Made by a program: the position numbers and the translations under genes. Shown piece after piece: positions 43,033-54,705 of a stretch of DNA of 64,000 bases (position 1 is the stretch's first letter; each line of letters begins with the position of its first letter). Under the pieces are notes generated by a model, which was not told the DNA's origin, ran no database searches, and saw only the letters and a program-made list of their open reading frames with translations. Source of the DNA: Wyeomyia smithii (Eukaryota > Arthropoda > Insecta > Diptera > Culicidae); NCBI RefSeq assembly GCF_029784165.1, contig NC_073695.1, positions 142,420,083-142,484,082 of the forward strand, given 5' to 3'.

Positions 43033-46000
43033 TACGGCAAAAGAGGTTAGGAATTTTATCACTGTATTACAGTAGAATTGCAGAAGTATCATCCCCAAAT
43101 TTGATTTATTTTATCATTTAATAAACACTTATAACTGTGACGCTTTTGCGCTTGGTGAAACTTTCCTAAATTCAAATAATCAACCCAATTTCCACGATTT
43201 TAACACAATCCGACGAGACCGAGACTCACATGGTGGAGGGGTACTATTAGGGATCAGAAAGTGCTATTCCTTTTTTAGAATCAACCTCCCTCGGAACTCG
43301 AATATTGAAGTCGTTGCCATTCAAACAAATATGAATGGAAAAGACCTTTGCATTGCTTCGATATATATTCCTCCATCCGTGCGGATTGAACAGAGGCAAC
43401 TTTCTGACATAGCAGAATTGCTTCCCGCACCTTTTTCGATTTTGGGAGATTTTAACTCCCACTGTTTGCAATGGGGGTCGCTGTACGACTACAATCGATC
43501 TTCTATAATCTGTAACTTGATCGACGACTTCAATATGACACTTTTGAATACTGGGGAAGCGACACGTGTACCTAACCCTCCAGCACGTGAAAGCGTGCTT
43601 GACCTTTCCTTTTGCTCGACATCACTAGCGTTAGATTGCCAGTGGAAAGTAATCAATGATCCCTACGGTAGTGATCATCTACCAATCGTTATCTCAATTG
43701 CTAATGGTTCAACTCCGCCGGAACCAATCAATATTTCATACGACCTCACACGCAATATTGATTGGAAGCGTTATGAGACCATAATAGTGGATACCATCGA
43801 GTCTCACGAGCAACTTCCTCCGGAGGAAGAATACGCGTTCCTTTCTGGCTTGATCATCGACGCCGCGACTCAAGCTCAGACGAAACCGATACCCGGGATC
43901 ACGATTAAACAGCGTCCTCCCAACAAGTGGTGGGACAAAGAGTGCTCTGACCTGTACGCGCAGAGGTCCTCGATGTATTTGGCCTTCCGAAAACACGATA
44001 CTCTTGATCTGCTCCGAAAGTACGATGTACTGGATAGGCAGATGACGAGCTTAATGAAAGCGAAAAAACGCGGATACTGGCGGCGGTTTGTAAACGCGTT
44101 ATCGAGGGAAACAGCGATGAGCACTCTTTGGGATACCGCCACGCGCATGCGGAATCGTAACGTTTCGAATGAGTGCGAGGAGTATTCAGATCGCTGGATA
44201 CTCAATTTTGCCAAAAAGGTCTGTCCGGACTCTGTACCGGAACAGAAAACCTTTCGCGACGCGTTTTTAGTAACTACGGAAGAGCCTCCATTTTGGATGT
44301 TGGAATTTTCAATGGCTCTCCTTTCGTGCAACAATAAAGCTTCAGGGTTGGATAGAATAAAATTCAACTTGTTGAAGAATCTACCCGATTCTGCAAAAAG
44401 ACGCTTGTTGAACTTGTTCAACAAGTTTCTTGAGCTAAACATTGTTCCGCACGACTGGAGGGAGATAAAAGTCATTGCTATTCAAAAACCCGGAAACCTC
44501 TGATCACAATTCTTATAGGCCGATTGCTATGCTCTCTTGCCTCCGGAAATTAATGGAGAATATGATCCTCTTACGGTTAGACAAATGGGTCGAAACAAAC
44601 AGTTTATTTTCAGATACTCAATTTGGCTTCCGCCGGGGCAAAGGAACGAACGATTGCCTAGCGTTGCTTTCTACTGAAATTCAACTCGCCTTTGCTCAAA
44701 AAGAGTAAATGGCTTCTGCATTCTTGGACATTAAGGGGGCATTCGATTTTGTCTCTGTAGAAGTTTTAACCGAGAAAGGTTATACCAAACAACGATACTG
44801 TCAGTTCTTGAATACGGTTGTTTCTGCTTTCGCTCCGCTGCGAAAACACACATTATAAAACTAGAAAGAATACAATATCGTTGTTTACGTATTGCCTTGG
44901 GCTGCATGCAGTCGACCCTTACGATGAGTCTTGAAGTGCTAGCAGGTATTCTTCCGTCGAAACATCGATTTTGGAATCTCTCTTACCGGTTGCTAATTCG
45001 ATGCACAGTTATGAATCCATTAGTAATTGAAAAATTTCGAGAAGTTGGTCGACCTTCAATCTCAATCCAGATTTATGACTTTATATTTTGACCATATGGC
45101 TCAAGATATTAACCCTTCTTCATACGTTGCTTTCAATGTCGCACTTTTAGATACTTCTAATAATGCTATATTCTTCGACACCACCATGAAAGAAGACATT
45201 ACTGGTATCCCGGATCAATTGCGACCCCAAGAGATCCTTAAGATTTTTTCCAATAAGTTTAAACATGTGAGTTATGATAAAAGGTTTTACACTGACGGAT
45301 CTAATCTAGATGAGTCCACTGGCTTTGGTGTTTTTCACGAAAACTTTACCGCCTCCTACAAACTCGATGCTCCTGCTTCCGTGTACGTCGCAAAACTAGC
45401 TGCTATTCAGTACTCCCTTGGGATCATCGAAACCCTACCAATAGACCACTACTTCATCTTCACAGACAGTCTCAGTGCCATTGAGGTTCTGCGATCGATG
45501 AAGTCTGTGAAGCACACCCCTTATTTCCTGGGGAAAATACGGCGGTTTTTAAGTGCTTTACAGATAAAAAAGACCGGGTTACCATAGCGTGGGTCCCTTC
45601 TCATTGTTCCATTCCGGGCAATGAAAAGGCTGACTCTTTAACTAAGGTGGGTGCTATTGATGGCGATATTTATGAAAGACCAATTGCTTATGATGAATTT
45701 TATAGCATTTTGCGTCAGAGAACACTCAACAGTTGGCAAGCATCATGGAACTCAGATGAACTGGGACGGTGGCTACATTCCATTTTTCCTAAGGTATCGA
45801 CGAAAGCATGATTCAAGGGGTTGGATGTAGGTCGGGACTTCATTCGCATGATGTCAAGACTTATGTCCAATCACTACACGTTAAATTCGCACCTCTTTCG
45901 GATAGGGCTTGTGGAAAGTAATCACTGCGTTTGTGGCGATGGCTACCACGACATCGACCACGTTGTTTGGTCGTGCGCCGAATACTCTGATGTTACGTCC

Positions 46001-46135
46001 AAGCTAATAGATTCCCTTCGGGCCCGAGGAAGACAAGCAAATGTACCCGTTAGAGACATTCTGGGAAGTGGTGATCTCCAGTATATGTCAGAACTATACT
46101 GTTTCTTAAAAAATGCTGATATTAAACTCTAAAAT
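43025..46135 (+). pseudogene. I-clade ORF2: endonuclease, partial RT, RNase H
   Basis: Start ATGACTAATACG overlaps the ORF1 stop. A TAG at 43073 stands where relatives have tryptophan (QWNCRSI-type motif). Endonuclease motifs ILGDFNSHCLQWG and YGSDHLPIVI lie in the open frame 43331-44503. RT begins after a frameshift (NSYRPIAMLSCLRKLMENMI; DTQFGFRRGKGTNDCL), with TAA at 44706. At 44775 sequence jumps from AFDFVSVEVLTEK straight to the thumb (LYQTTILSVLEYGCFCF), so the YADD core is deleted. RNase H (FYTDGSNLDE; VYVAKLAA with K for catalytic E; FTDSLSA) and a Cys/His motif (CVCGDGYHDIDHVVWSC) follow. Confidence 0.85.
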
Positions 46136-46570
46136 TTTTTTATTTGTAGTTTATCAGATTAACCATCCTCCTTTCACTGAGAGACTGATGTACCATGTAC
46201 TGGAGACACAAAAACTCGAAACCAGATTGGATACAGTGCTGTACCTGTTTCGAGATCATGATAATTCGGTGCAATGTGAAATGCAGTGTAATACATGTGC
46301 GAAAATTTAATCACTAGTAATTAGAAATTAGTTTAGTTTATCTTAGAATAGTTATGAATGATAATTACTTAGTAATACAAACAAACTCAAGCCCCCAATC
46401 CCCAACCAGCAAACTGTAAAACCATACTAACCCCAGTAAATCGGGTGTAGCGATGACTCCCTCTAACAAGTTTGTTTTTACCCTGTAAAAATAAAATGTA
46501 TTGTAAACACTTCTCCGTCAAGCTAACGCAAATGAGCTAGGAAATAAACAACTTTAAAACTTAAAAAAAT

Positions 46571-46920
46571 GTGTGTAATTTCAATAGGTATATGTTTGGT
46601 TGGCAATGACTGTATGGAAAAAATTTCATCATCGAATATCAAAAACCGTTTGTATAGGATGTTTATTGGCCCAAGAATCATCTATGCAAAATTTCAGCTC
46701 AATCGGACATGAGTTAGGAGTGCTTCAAAGCGCTCAAAGTTGTGATTTTTTTTGTTTGGTATAACCTTAGAAGGTCCCTAGAAAATCTACCAAAGAAGGA
46801 GAAGTACATGAAATTTGGAAAATTGAAATTTTTTTTCGATGCCAAATTTCTTAAAATACGTTAAACGTCGAGATCTAGTGTTATCTCGAAAACATATATT
46901 TGGTCAAAAATCGACTTTCT
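46571..46920. other. Spacer, nothing recognised
   Basis: AT-rich, with no gene or terminal repeat that could be defended. Confidence 0.4.
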
Positions 46921-47640
46921 GGGACTTGGCCGCATGCTTGTCATTCTCCTCAGTATGTGAAAGGAGAGAAGAAAAAATTCACCGCGCACTTCCCTTCCAG
47001 TATGTGCCTGCGTGTGGCAAATGCTTTCACCACACTGTTTCTTTCTCCACTCCAAAGTGTCTCAACCAGCTTACAGAGAGACAAACACACTTCCAGCTCA
47101 CCCCACATCTGATAGAAACAAGAGGGGTGAATCACTCAACAGAAAAAATCCAGAAGTACACCATAGTGTCCACTGGCGAGTAGTTCGGAAGGTGACAAAA
47201 AGCCTACCGGGCAAAAATGTAGTCCTCGTGTAGCTACACTGCTAAAACGAATTCCACCAGAGTAAATTCGACCGGCACGAGCGGCACCAGCAACGCAGTC
47301 TATTTTTTTTCTCCCAATCTTTTTTCCTCTTCTGCCATGCTCAAAAAACCAATTGTGAAACGCACCGCAGATAGCTCTGCAGTGTAATTATTGTGCGTGA
47401 TGTCCACACGTGTGAAAAAGTTCACCATAGTTCATTGTCTCGCGAGAGAGAGATTTAAGATTTCACCGCAGTGCGTTCATGTAGGTCAACAGATGAAAAT
47501 CGTTCGTCACTCTCTTCTAGCATGAGCGTTGATTTGCTCTTTTGTGTGACGGCAGTTGTTTCCGCAGTGCAAGATGTTCTCCTGCACTCTAGAGGTTTTC
47601 TGAGGAGAAAAGACAAGCATGCTTAGCCGGTTTTTGGGAC
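46921..47640. mobile_element. Non-autonomous TIR element (~0.7 kb)
   Basis: The left end has gcatgcttgtcattctcctc (46932) and the right end has its inverse, gaggagaaaagacaagcatgc (47602-47622). Outer flanks gggac and gtccc-type words (46921; 47640) may extend the TIR with a small indel. The interior is GC-balanced with two ttcaccgca/ttcaccgcg words but no transposase. Overlapping frames here are not conserved features. Family unknown. Confidence 0.5.
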
Positions 47641-47760
47641 AACCGAGGGCTTAATATGGAAAATTCTAGAACTGGCTTCTGGTCATCTCCAAACCAGATG
47701 TAAATTATTTTAATGTTCATTAGGTATCTTTAACTTGTTTTCCATTAGAGTGGTTTGTAG

Positions 47761-48503
47761 TAGAGATGTACCGAATATTCGGTCGCCGAATATTCGGGCT
47801 GAATATCAGCAAAAATTGGATTTTGCCGAATATTCGGCTCGCCGAATAGTAAGTTTATTATTCGGCCGAATATGCCAAATAAGCCGAAAAGTGGCCAACG
47901 ATTATCAGAAAATAATATAAAAGTATAGTGCAAAGTTTTATGAACGGGGGTAAACGACAACTGAAGATGTAACTTATGCTCAGAAAGGATTATATCTCAT
48001 TCAAACGGAACACGAACCGCAATCTCCACACAATATTTCATGTCTTGTCTAAATGAGGTATATTTTTCCTGAGCCAAAGTCACATCCTCAGTTCTCGTTC
48101 ATTTCTTGCATTTTTTTTTTCAAAAACACTCAAAATGTAGTTGTAACACAAACTTTTAAATTGTGTTAACCATAATCCTCAAAAACATTATTTTTAAACG
48201 ACAACTCAAATAAGAACAACAGTAGGTGCGCCACGGATTAGCGTGCCTTATTCCATAGGCGCAAAATTTATTATTTCTTGTAGAATAGTTCGGAAAATTT
48301 TCAATCGTTTTCGTACAGGAACAATTGGAAAGCGAAAGAAACAATTTAAACTTCAAACAATGACCATTTGGTTATTTTGTTATCACACGATCAACGTTGG
48401 GTTTAGCCGAATATACGGCCGAATATTCGTCTCACCGAATAATGGAAAATAGGTTATTCGGTATTCGGCCGAAAGCCGAATAGTGCTATTCGGTGCATCT
48501 CTA
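47761..48503. mobile_element. hAT-like non-autonomous element with 8-bp target duplication
   Basis: The left terminus is tagagatgtaccgaatattc and the right terminus, reversed, is tagagatgcaccgaatagca. Flanking octamers gtttgtag (47753-47760) and gttcgtag (48504-48511) differ at one base, fitting the 8-bp duplication of hAT transposons. Both subterminal regions carry many ccgaatattcgg-type palindromes (47775-47870; 48410-48480). There is no transposase; the interior is AT-rich. Confidence 0.8.
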
Positions 48504-48511
48504 GTTCGTAG

Positions 48512-49459
48512 CTAACCAAAATAAAAATGTAACCAATCGGAGTACAGCGTGCTAGAAGGTAATTTTTATTTTTCCAAATTTTTCACATTTTCAAGCTTCG
48601 CTAAAGTTTAGAAAGCTAATCAATTAAACTTTATTAAATATATCTTTTGTCCTTTAATTTATATTATTTATCATATAGTCCTAATAATTTTTAAAAACGT
48701 AAATTATGTTTTTATTTAGGTCTGTTTAATTTTTTCAATTATATTGTGGTTGGAAAGATAAAATATGTAGTGTTTTTCTGAATAACCCAGCGACAATAAG
48801 CAAGCAAGACAAAAATCTTATAATGACAAACTACAACAGTTTAAAGTTTTGGGAAATTTCCTAGAACCCCGCACCGCTCTTACAAACCTGATATTAACTG
48901 TAAACAATTTGAACATCACTAGAGCTTAGCATGGTCTGTTGACAATTGGCGTTTTCCGAAAGTGCTATTGTGTGAAGCTTATATTAAAAATCTTCAAACA
49001 ATCGCTAATAAATAAAAATATGCAATAGTTGAATTAAGAACAAATTCAGTTGACACAACGAAATTTGACGAAAGAGTTTCCAATTCATTCGATCGAGGCT
49101 AAGTTAGGTGAAGCTCTAATGATCAGGAGAACATCCATTTTAAAAATCATGACTCCTTATCAACGACGTGAGAGTAAAAAAAAGCAGATTCAATTGATTA
49201 TTGACATGGTGTTTATTATAAAAAGGAACATCTTTGGCAAGTTAACAACGATTTTTGCAAGTTTTCATTTCTACAAAGTGCTTTAGTGAATGCACTCTAT
49301 AAAATTTTCAATGTGTAAATTTATTTATTTTTCGCAGGTAGATACAGGTCGGACTCGATTATTCGGAATTTCATTTTTTTGGTGTTCGTTTTTAATTTTT
49401 ATTTCGGAATCTTACCTTTACCATCATTTCTAGAATTTTTGTTATCATTTATGTCAAAA
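48512..49459. other. AT-rich spacer, nothing recognised
   Basis: A frame of 78 codons at 49050-49286 is basic and shows no known domain. No other feature was supported. Confidence 0.4.
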
Positions 49460-49656
49460 TAACGCTTTGTCGAAAAAATTTACTATTCGCGTTCCCAGAC
49501 TTCGGGTGGACCGGAACGGAGCCAATCGCACCGGATTTAAAACAAACCGGAACGAGCATGTTCGGATTCACGACCGAACTGCGGACGCAACTTTCGGTTT
49601 CAGTTTCGCACAAATTAAACAATTGAGAGCGTTTTTTATTGACTCGATAAGCAAGC

Positions 49657-50960
49657 TTGGAAAAAATAACTGAAATTGCCGAACATTTAAATTATTGTAA
49701 TGGTTTAATTTTTTTTTCAATCTTTTCGCTCCCACATTTGGCGCCCTTCAATGATAGACGAGCAGGCGACCACCTGCTTCGCCTTCGCCTTAATCCGCCC
49801 TGGCCGCACAGTGGGGCCGTTTTGAAAAAAGACGGTGGTTTCTTCGGAAAAATTGTTCAGAATACTGTTATTTTCAAAAAGGAACTTTCAACGTTTGTTT
49901 CTGACGTTAAAGTTACTTATCAAATTAGTCGTAGAGGCGAATGCCGCTTATTAGCCGACTCTATAAAGGGTCGTAATCGTCTTATTCAGTATTTAACTGA
50001 AAAGATGTATAAATTTTTTACATGTGACACTAAGAGCGCCAAGCCGTTTATGGTCGTTTTGAAAGGTCTCACCAACGATCAAACCGTTGATGAGATCAAA
50101 CTTACTTTAACAGAATTACTTGGCATAGCCCCTACCCAAGTAATTCTAATGAAACAAATATCACGAGGCGAAAACAGTCAGAGAACTGGAATTTCCCTTC
50201 TTAATTATTTAATTCATTTTAACCGCAGTGAGGTTAACAACTCAATTTTTTTTGAAAAACACATGCTTTATATAATGTGCGAGTAAAATGGGAACTCTAT
50301 CGAAAGTTTGGCGGAGGTGAAAAGCATATCACCCAATGCCGCATTTGTCAACGTTATGGCCATGGTTCAAAATTCTGTAACATGAACCAAAAATGCCTCC
50401 TACGTGGAGACTCTTCTCACAAAAAGGACATATGTCCTGTGAAAGAGAATAAAAATTTTCGCTGTGCGAATTGTAACGGCAACTATATGTCAAATTTTTA
50501 TCAATGCCCAGTCCAAGCAATGGTTAAGGCAAGGCAAGGTAAACAAAATTCAATTAAAACAAACTTCAAAACAAAATTCTCTAAGCGAACCAGTGACGCC
50601 CAGTTTCTCTACTCCTTTGCATACTCGTTTAACATATGCATAGGTAACAAGTAGTTCGAACATTATACCGCCTAATGTTGGTAGTTCGAAAATGACCGTT
50701 AATATGGGAGGAAGGCAAAACACGGTAAAAAAATAAGAGTACACCTATTACCCCAGCTAATATTGCTACCGAAAATATTGCTACAATGCCAACTGCCTGA
50801 GGCCTGTTACGGCAGGTAAACTTTCTTTTCTGCAACAGGCAATGTTCGATCTTATGAACGCCATGTTGCAGGCAAAATCAATGTTTGAAGCCATTCAAAT
50901 GGGTACAAATTTTACAATTAAAACTGTTTCTAATTTAAAATTTAGCAATGATTTTAAATA
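49657..50960 (+). pseudogene. Jockey ORF1 with zinc knuckles, frameshifted
   Basis: The first frame (49657-50286) contains VSDVKVTYQISRRGECRLLA and KPFMVVLKGLTNDQTVDEIK, an RNA-binding fold typical of Jockey ORF1. A one-base shift near 50278 leads to VKWELYRKFGGGEKHITQCR and three Cys/His knuckles (CRICQRYGHGSKFC; CLLRGDSSHKKDIC; CANCNGNYMSNFYQC). The second has lost its first-cysteine spacing and the third its histidine. After a stop at 50652 the C-terminal helix (LQQAMFDLMNAMLQAKSMFE) continues to about 50960. Confidence 0.75.
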
Positions 50961-50979
50961 AAACCATAAAAATTTTCAA

Positions 50980-51762
50980 TTGGCTCGCTCATTGAAGGCC
51001 AATGAGAAAGAGCTTTTTAATTTTTTAACAGTAAATAATGTGCATATTTCAATTATTACTGGAACATTTCTGAAACCTAACATCAAATTAAAATATGAAC
51101 CCAATTACGTGGTTCATAGATATGATAGGATTCAGGGTGCCGGCGGTGGAGTTGCAATTGTTATTCATCGCCGAATCAAACATCGTGCTCTTCCCCATCT
51201 TGAGACGAAAGTTATTGAAACTTTCGGAATTGAAGTTCAAACTGAACTTGGGATTTTATTTATTGCCGCAGCATATTTACCATTCCAATGCACATGCGAG
51301 CACAAAAATTATTTTAAAGGTGATTTACAGAAACTCACCAGAAATCGTTTTTATAATCGGCGATTTTAACGTTAAACATCGATCATGGAATAATTTTAAA
51401 AGTAATTTCAATGGCAAAATTTTATTCAATGATTGTTCTTCAGGATACTATTCTATTTTGTCTCCGAATAGTCCTACATGTTTTTCTTCTGCAAGAAATC
51501 CATCAACAATTGATTTGGTGCTAACAGATCAAAGTCTTGTATGTAGTGAAATGATCACACATGCTGACTTTGATTCTGACCATCTTCCACCAACTTTTTC
51601 TTTATCACATGAATCGATTTTAAACCCTATGAGCTCTGTTTTTAATTATAACAAGGCTAATTGGGAAAGAAAACTCATATTGAGAGTAATTTTAATCATG
51701 AGCTTGATTTGCAAAACGAAGTGAGTATTGATTACGCTTTGAAAGCATTGAAATGTGCAATT
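50980..51762 (+). pseudogene. Jockey ORF2 endonuclease domain, frameshifted
   Basis: LARSLKANEKELFNFLTVNN starts the domain. Next comes ISIITGTFLKPNIKL, where relatives have ITET, so the catalytic glutamate is glycine here. A frameshift near 51330 leads to FIIGDFNVKHRSWNN, NPSTIDLVLTDQSLV and DFDSDHLPPTFSLSH, then another frame reading HELDLQNEVSIDYALKALKC. It stops at the inserted DNA element. Confidence 0.75.
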
Positions 51763-51838
51763 GACACATTCTCTGCGAAGCTACACCAACAAACCAATTT
51801 TTGAAATGCATATTTCAGCAATGTAAATATTTTTCCTA

Positions 51839-53445
51839 CAGTGGGTAAAAAGAGTATTTGCACACAATTGTTTTCTTAAATTACTTAAACCTGGCAATTA
51901 TTTCGGACAAAAATTTGCATAATAAAACAGTGTAATATTCCAAGCATTTGAAAGTAATATTGTACTTGTTGTAGGTATTGTAGAAATCAACATAAATTGA
52001 GTATTTCTGAAAATCATGCTCAAAAAAGTATTTGCACACAATCTGGGCACACTACGACTCACTAATTCAATTACGTTCGGTGACTTACCAGCACACTGAC
52101 ATATGTGAATACTTTAGTACATTTCACATTTTTGAATAGTGTGCCTCAACGTGTGACTCTGTCAGAATGTGTCCGAAGAAAACTGAAATTCCTTCGTCGA
52201 TTCGCGAAAGGTTTATTTTTTTACGCGAATCGGGAAAAAGCTACAGAGAGATCGGTAGAACCGTGAAGCTAGGATTTTCTACAGTTCGATATACAATCAA
52301 ACGGTATTTAGAAACGGGAATAACCGAAAATAAGCGTCGTTCTGGAAAACCAAGAAAGCTGACAACAAGAGAACGAAAGGCAATTATTAGGGATGCGCAA
52401 AAGGATCCTTTCGTTAGCGCTCAGAGCTTGTCGGCACATGTTGCTACAGCATTCGGAAAGTTGGTTCATCCTCAAACAGTGAGAAATGTACTACATTCTG
52501 CAAATATTCACGGCCGAGCAGCAAGAAAAAAAACTTTCGTTTCTGAGAAAAACCGAATTAAGCGTCTAGCGTTCGCTAAAGCGCACATTTCCAAGCCATT
52601 AGAATTTTGGCGGCGTGTTATATTTTCTGATGAGAGCAAGTTTAACTTGTTCGGATCCGATGGGAAACGATTCGTTTGGAGAAAGCCCAATACAGAACTC
52701 CACAGAAAAAATCTGGAGGCTACAGCAAAACATGGCGAAGGTCATGTAATGGTTTGGGGTTGCATGTCCAGCGATGGGGTTGGAAATATAGCTTTCATCG
52801 AAGGGACTATGACGGCAAAGAGTTACATCGACGTATTGCGCAATAATTTGGATAAAAGTTCCAAGAAACTGAACCTAAACCGGTCGTATTACTTTCAACA
52901 GGACAACGACCCCAAACCTACGGCGAAAATAACAAGAGAATGGCTACTCTATAATGTTCCGCACAGACTAATTACACCACCCCAATCACCAGACATAAAC
53001 CCTATAGAAAATCTATGGAGTATTCTAGACGCGCAGATCCGTAAAAGGAAGATTTCTAATAAGAATTCCTTGAAGGAGGCACTTCTTGACGAATGATCCA
53101 AAATTTCGTCCGAAACAACGGCTAAATTAATTGATTCGATGCTAAGGAGATTACAAGCCGTCATTGATGCAAAGAGGATGCATACGAAATATTGACTTCT
53201 ATCTTCTGATTGATTGAAGCTACGAAATACTTCGTGAAGGGCTGTGTGCAAATACTTTTTTAAGCTTGTATTTTTAGATTTGTTGCTATAATCCCGTTAA
53301 CTCATTGTTTTGTTTCTATTAATATGTTACTAATGATTGCTTTTTAGTTAACTTATAAGATGAAATACTTTAAATTCTTCATAAAAGAATAAACGTTTTA
53401 TATTTTAGTATAACATATGTGTGCAAATACTTTTTTTACCCACTG
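51839..53445 (+). mobile_element. Tc1-type transposon, 1607 bp, IR/DR termini
   Basis: Outer ends cagtgggtaaaaagagtatt (51839) and the inverse, tactttttttacccactg (53428-53445), are flanked by TA (51837-51838; 53446-53447). A second, inner pair carries the same core: aaaaaagtatttgcacacaa at 52022-52041 and gtgtgcaaatacttttttaa at 53243-53262. Two repeats per end is the IR/DR arrangement known from some Tc1-family transposons. One transposase gene lies between. The element looks young: TIRs nearly identical, one coding stop. Confidence 0.95.
52167..53195 (+). pseudogene. Tc1 transposase (DD34E), single premature stop
   Basis: The open frame from ATG 52167 runs 309 codons to TGA at 53094-53096; the same frame continues 32 codons to TGA 53193. 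The first part has two helix-turn-helix-type regions (SGKSYREIGRTVKLGFSTVR; LVHPQTVRNVLHSANIHGR) joined by a GRPR-like SGKPRKL. The catalytic triad is D155 (FSDESKF), D246 (QQDNDPK) and E281 (NPIENLW), with 34 residues between the last two. The stop replaces a position that is probably tryptophan (TGG to TGA). The DNDPKPT motif has P where many relatives have H. Cut-and-paste transposase; possibly partly functional if the C-terminal tail is dispensable. Confidence 0.93.
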
Positions 53446-54513
53446 TAGATTCTATAATGTGTTTGAACCTTCCAAAAACGTAAATGTCAAATTTATAGTG
53501 TTTAAGAAACTGTAGAGAACTAATTGCAAAGTTCAAGTAAAATTAACAATAAACAAGCGTTTTTGGTTACATATTCTTGAAATGGTTACAAATGATCAGG
53601 AGTATGTATTAATAATACATTTTTTATGTTATATGACTGTGAAATAAGTGCTTTATTCGATGCCTAAAGGGTTTTGAAGTGAAATTTCAAATTTGTTGAT
53701 CTTAGGCCAATATGAAAACAGGGGTAATTTAGCGTAGTAACGTCACGAAAAAAGTACAGTTTTTTACTTCATGGGAACTCCTTACATTTAATCAAAGGAA
53801 TATTTTGTTTTCTCTTCATACTCAAAAATACCTTCAATTTGAAACTAAAAAATCGCAGCTAGGTTGAATACAACTTGAGTTACAACCGAGTTTAGTTTGC
53901 GTTGTAACGTCACGAATTTTTTTTATCCCCTTATATAATATTCGTCTATGTTTAAAAACATACTTGATGCGTCTAAATTAGGTCACGTTACATCTGTCAT
54001 ATAACAGAGAATAAATTTTGTAAAATGGATTAATGTTTTTAATTATTAAACTGTGGGTCATCCATGAGTAACGTTATATTCTAAAAAATTCTAATATTAT
54101 TCTATTATATTATATTACAATGCATTGCGTTAGGGGGGATTGAAAATTGTCAACTTCTGCGTTACGTAACATGCGAATGTTCTCTAAGAGAAAAACTATT
54201 GCCGCAAGGTAACCGTATTAATGAAATGAATACTTCGTCCGCATCGCTCAAGCCAATCTTCCGAATGTTATGGTTATCGCAATTACGGGACGTGACATCA
54301 CCACATTTGACGATGAGAAGAACATTTTTGAACGACCAACACCATATCGTGCAATAAGCCAGCTATTTATTTTTGGGGCAAGTCTAGATGAAAAATCTTC
54401 AGCGGCAAAAATGCACTCGAATTTTCTTAAATAAGTAGTGTGAGTTTTAAAAAATCAAGGAAATATTACGGGAGCGAAAAAAGCTAAAAAGCGGCATTTT
54501 TGCGTCATTGTTA

Positions 54514-54705
54514 CACTGGGGTCGTTTTCTTACGCGATTGGTTGTACCGCATTTAAAAGATTAGATTAGATTTACTGATAATATACTTATTTGGTACCGC
54601 TTGCAAATAATTTTTTAAATCGCGTAAAACTAATCCGCGTTATAGTAAATCAATCGCGTTTGAAAAAACGCATGAAAACAATCCGCGTAAAAAAAGACCC
54701 CAGTG
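54514..54705. mobile_element. TA-flanked MITE, 192 bp
   Basis: Ends cactggggtcgttttcttac and, reversed, cactggggtctttttttacg are flanked by TA (54512-54513; 54706-54707). The interior carries CGCG words (aatcgcgtaaaa; atccgcgtta). It sits inside the AATT element. Related wreckage is seen at 40625-40940. Confidence 0.85.

Larger units (their letters stand above)
41040..46570 (+). mobile_element. I-clade LINE, near full length with RT-core deletion
   Basis: A GC-richer 5' leader (41040-41656), ORF1 (41657-43032), ORF2 (43025-46135) and a 3' UTR to about 46570 (ending ttaaaacttaaaaaaa) are in order. ORF1 and ORF2 overlap by the octamer atgactaa (43025-43032), suggesting coupled termination/reinitiation. 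The presence of RNase H and a C-terminal Cys/His motif, with CCHC knuckles in ORF1, supports the I clade (MosquI-type in mosquitoes). The exact 5' end is not certain. Confidence 0.8.
49460..51762 (+). mobile_element. Jockey-clade LINE, left segment (5' leader, ORF1, endonuclease)
   Basis: The order is a leader, ORF1 with zinc knuckles (to about 50960), then ORF2 endonuclease to 51762. There an AATT-flanked DNA element interrupts the frame at KALKCAI. It continues at 55571 and again at 61805. The motif set (ORF1 of the Juan/Jockey type, ORF2 without RNase H expected) indicates the Jockey clade. Several frameshifts show it is inactive. Confidence 0.8.

Noticed and set aside
47400..47640. Host exon with splice sites
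   Set aside because: GC-balanced sequence looked exon-like, but it lies inside an inverted-repeat-bounded element and has no conserved frame.
49050..49286. Basic 78-codon protein
   Set aside because: No domain, no neighbours of related function, AT-rich surroundings; likely a chance frame.
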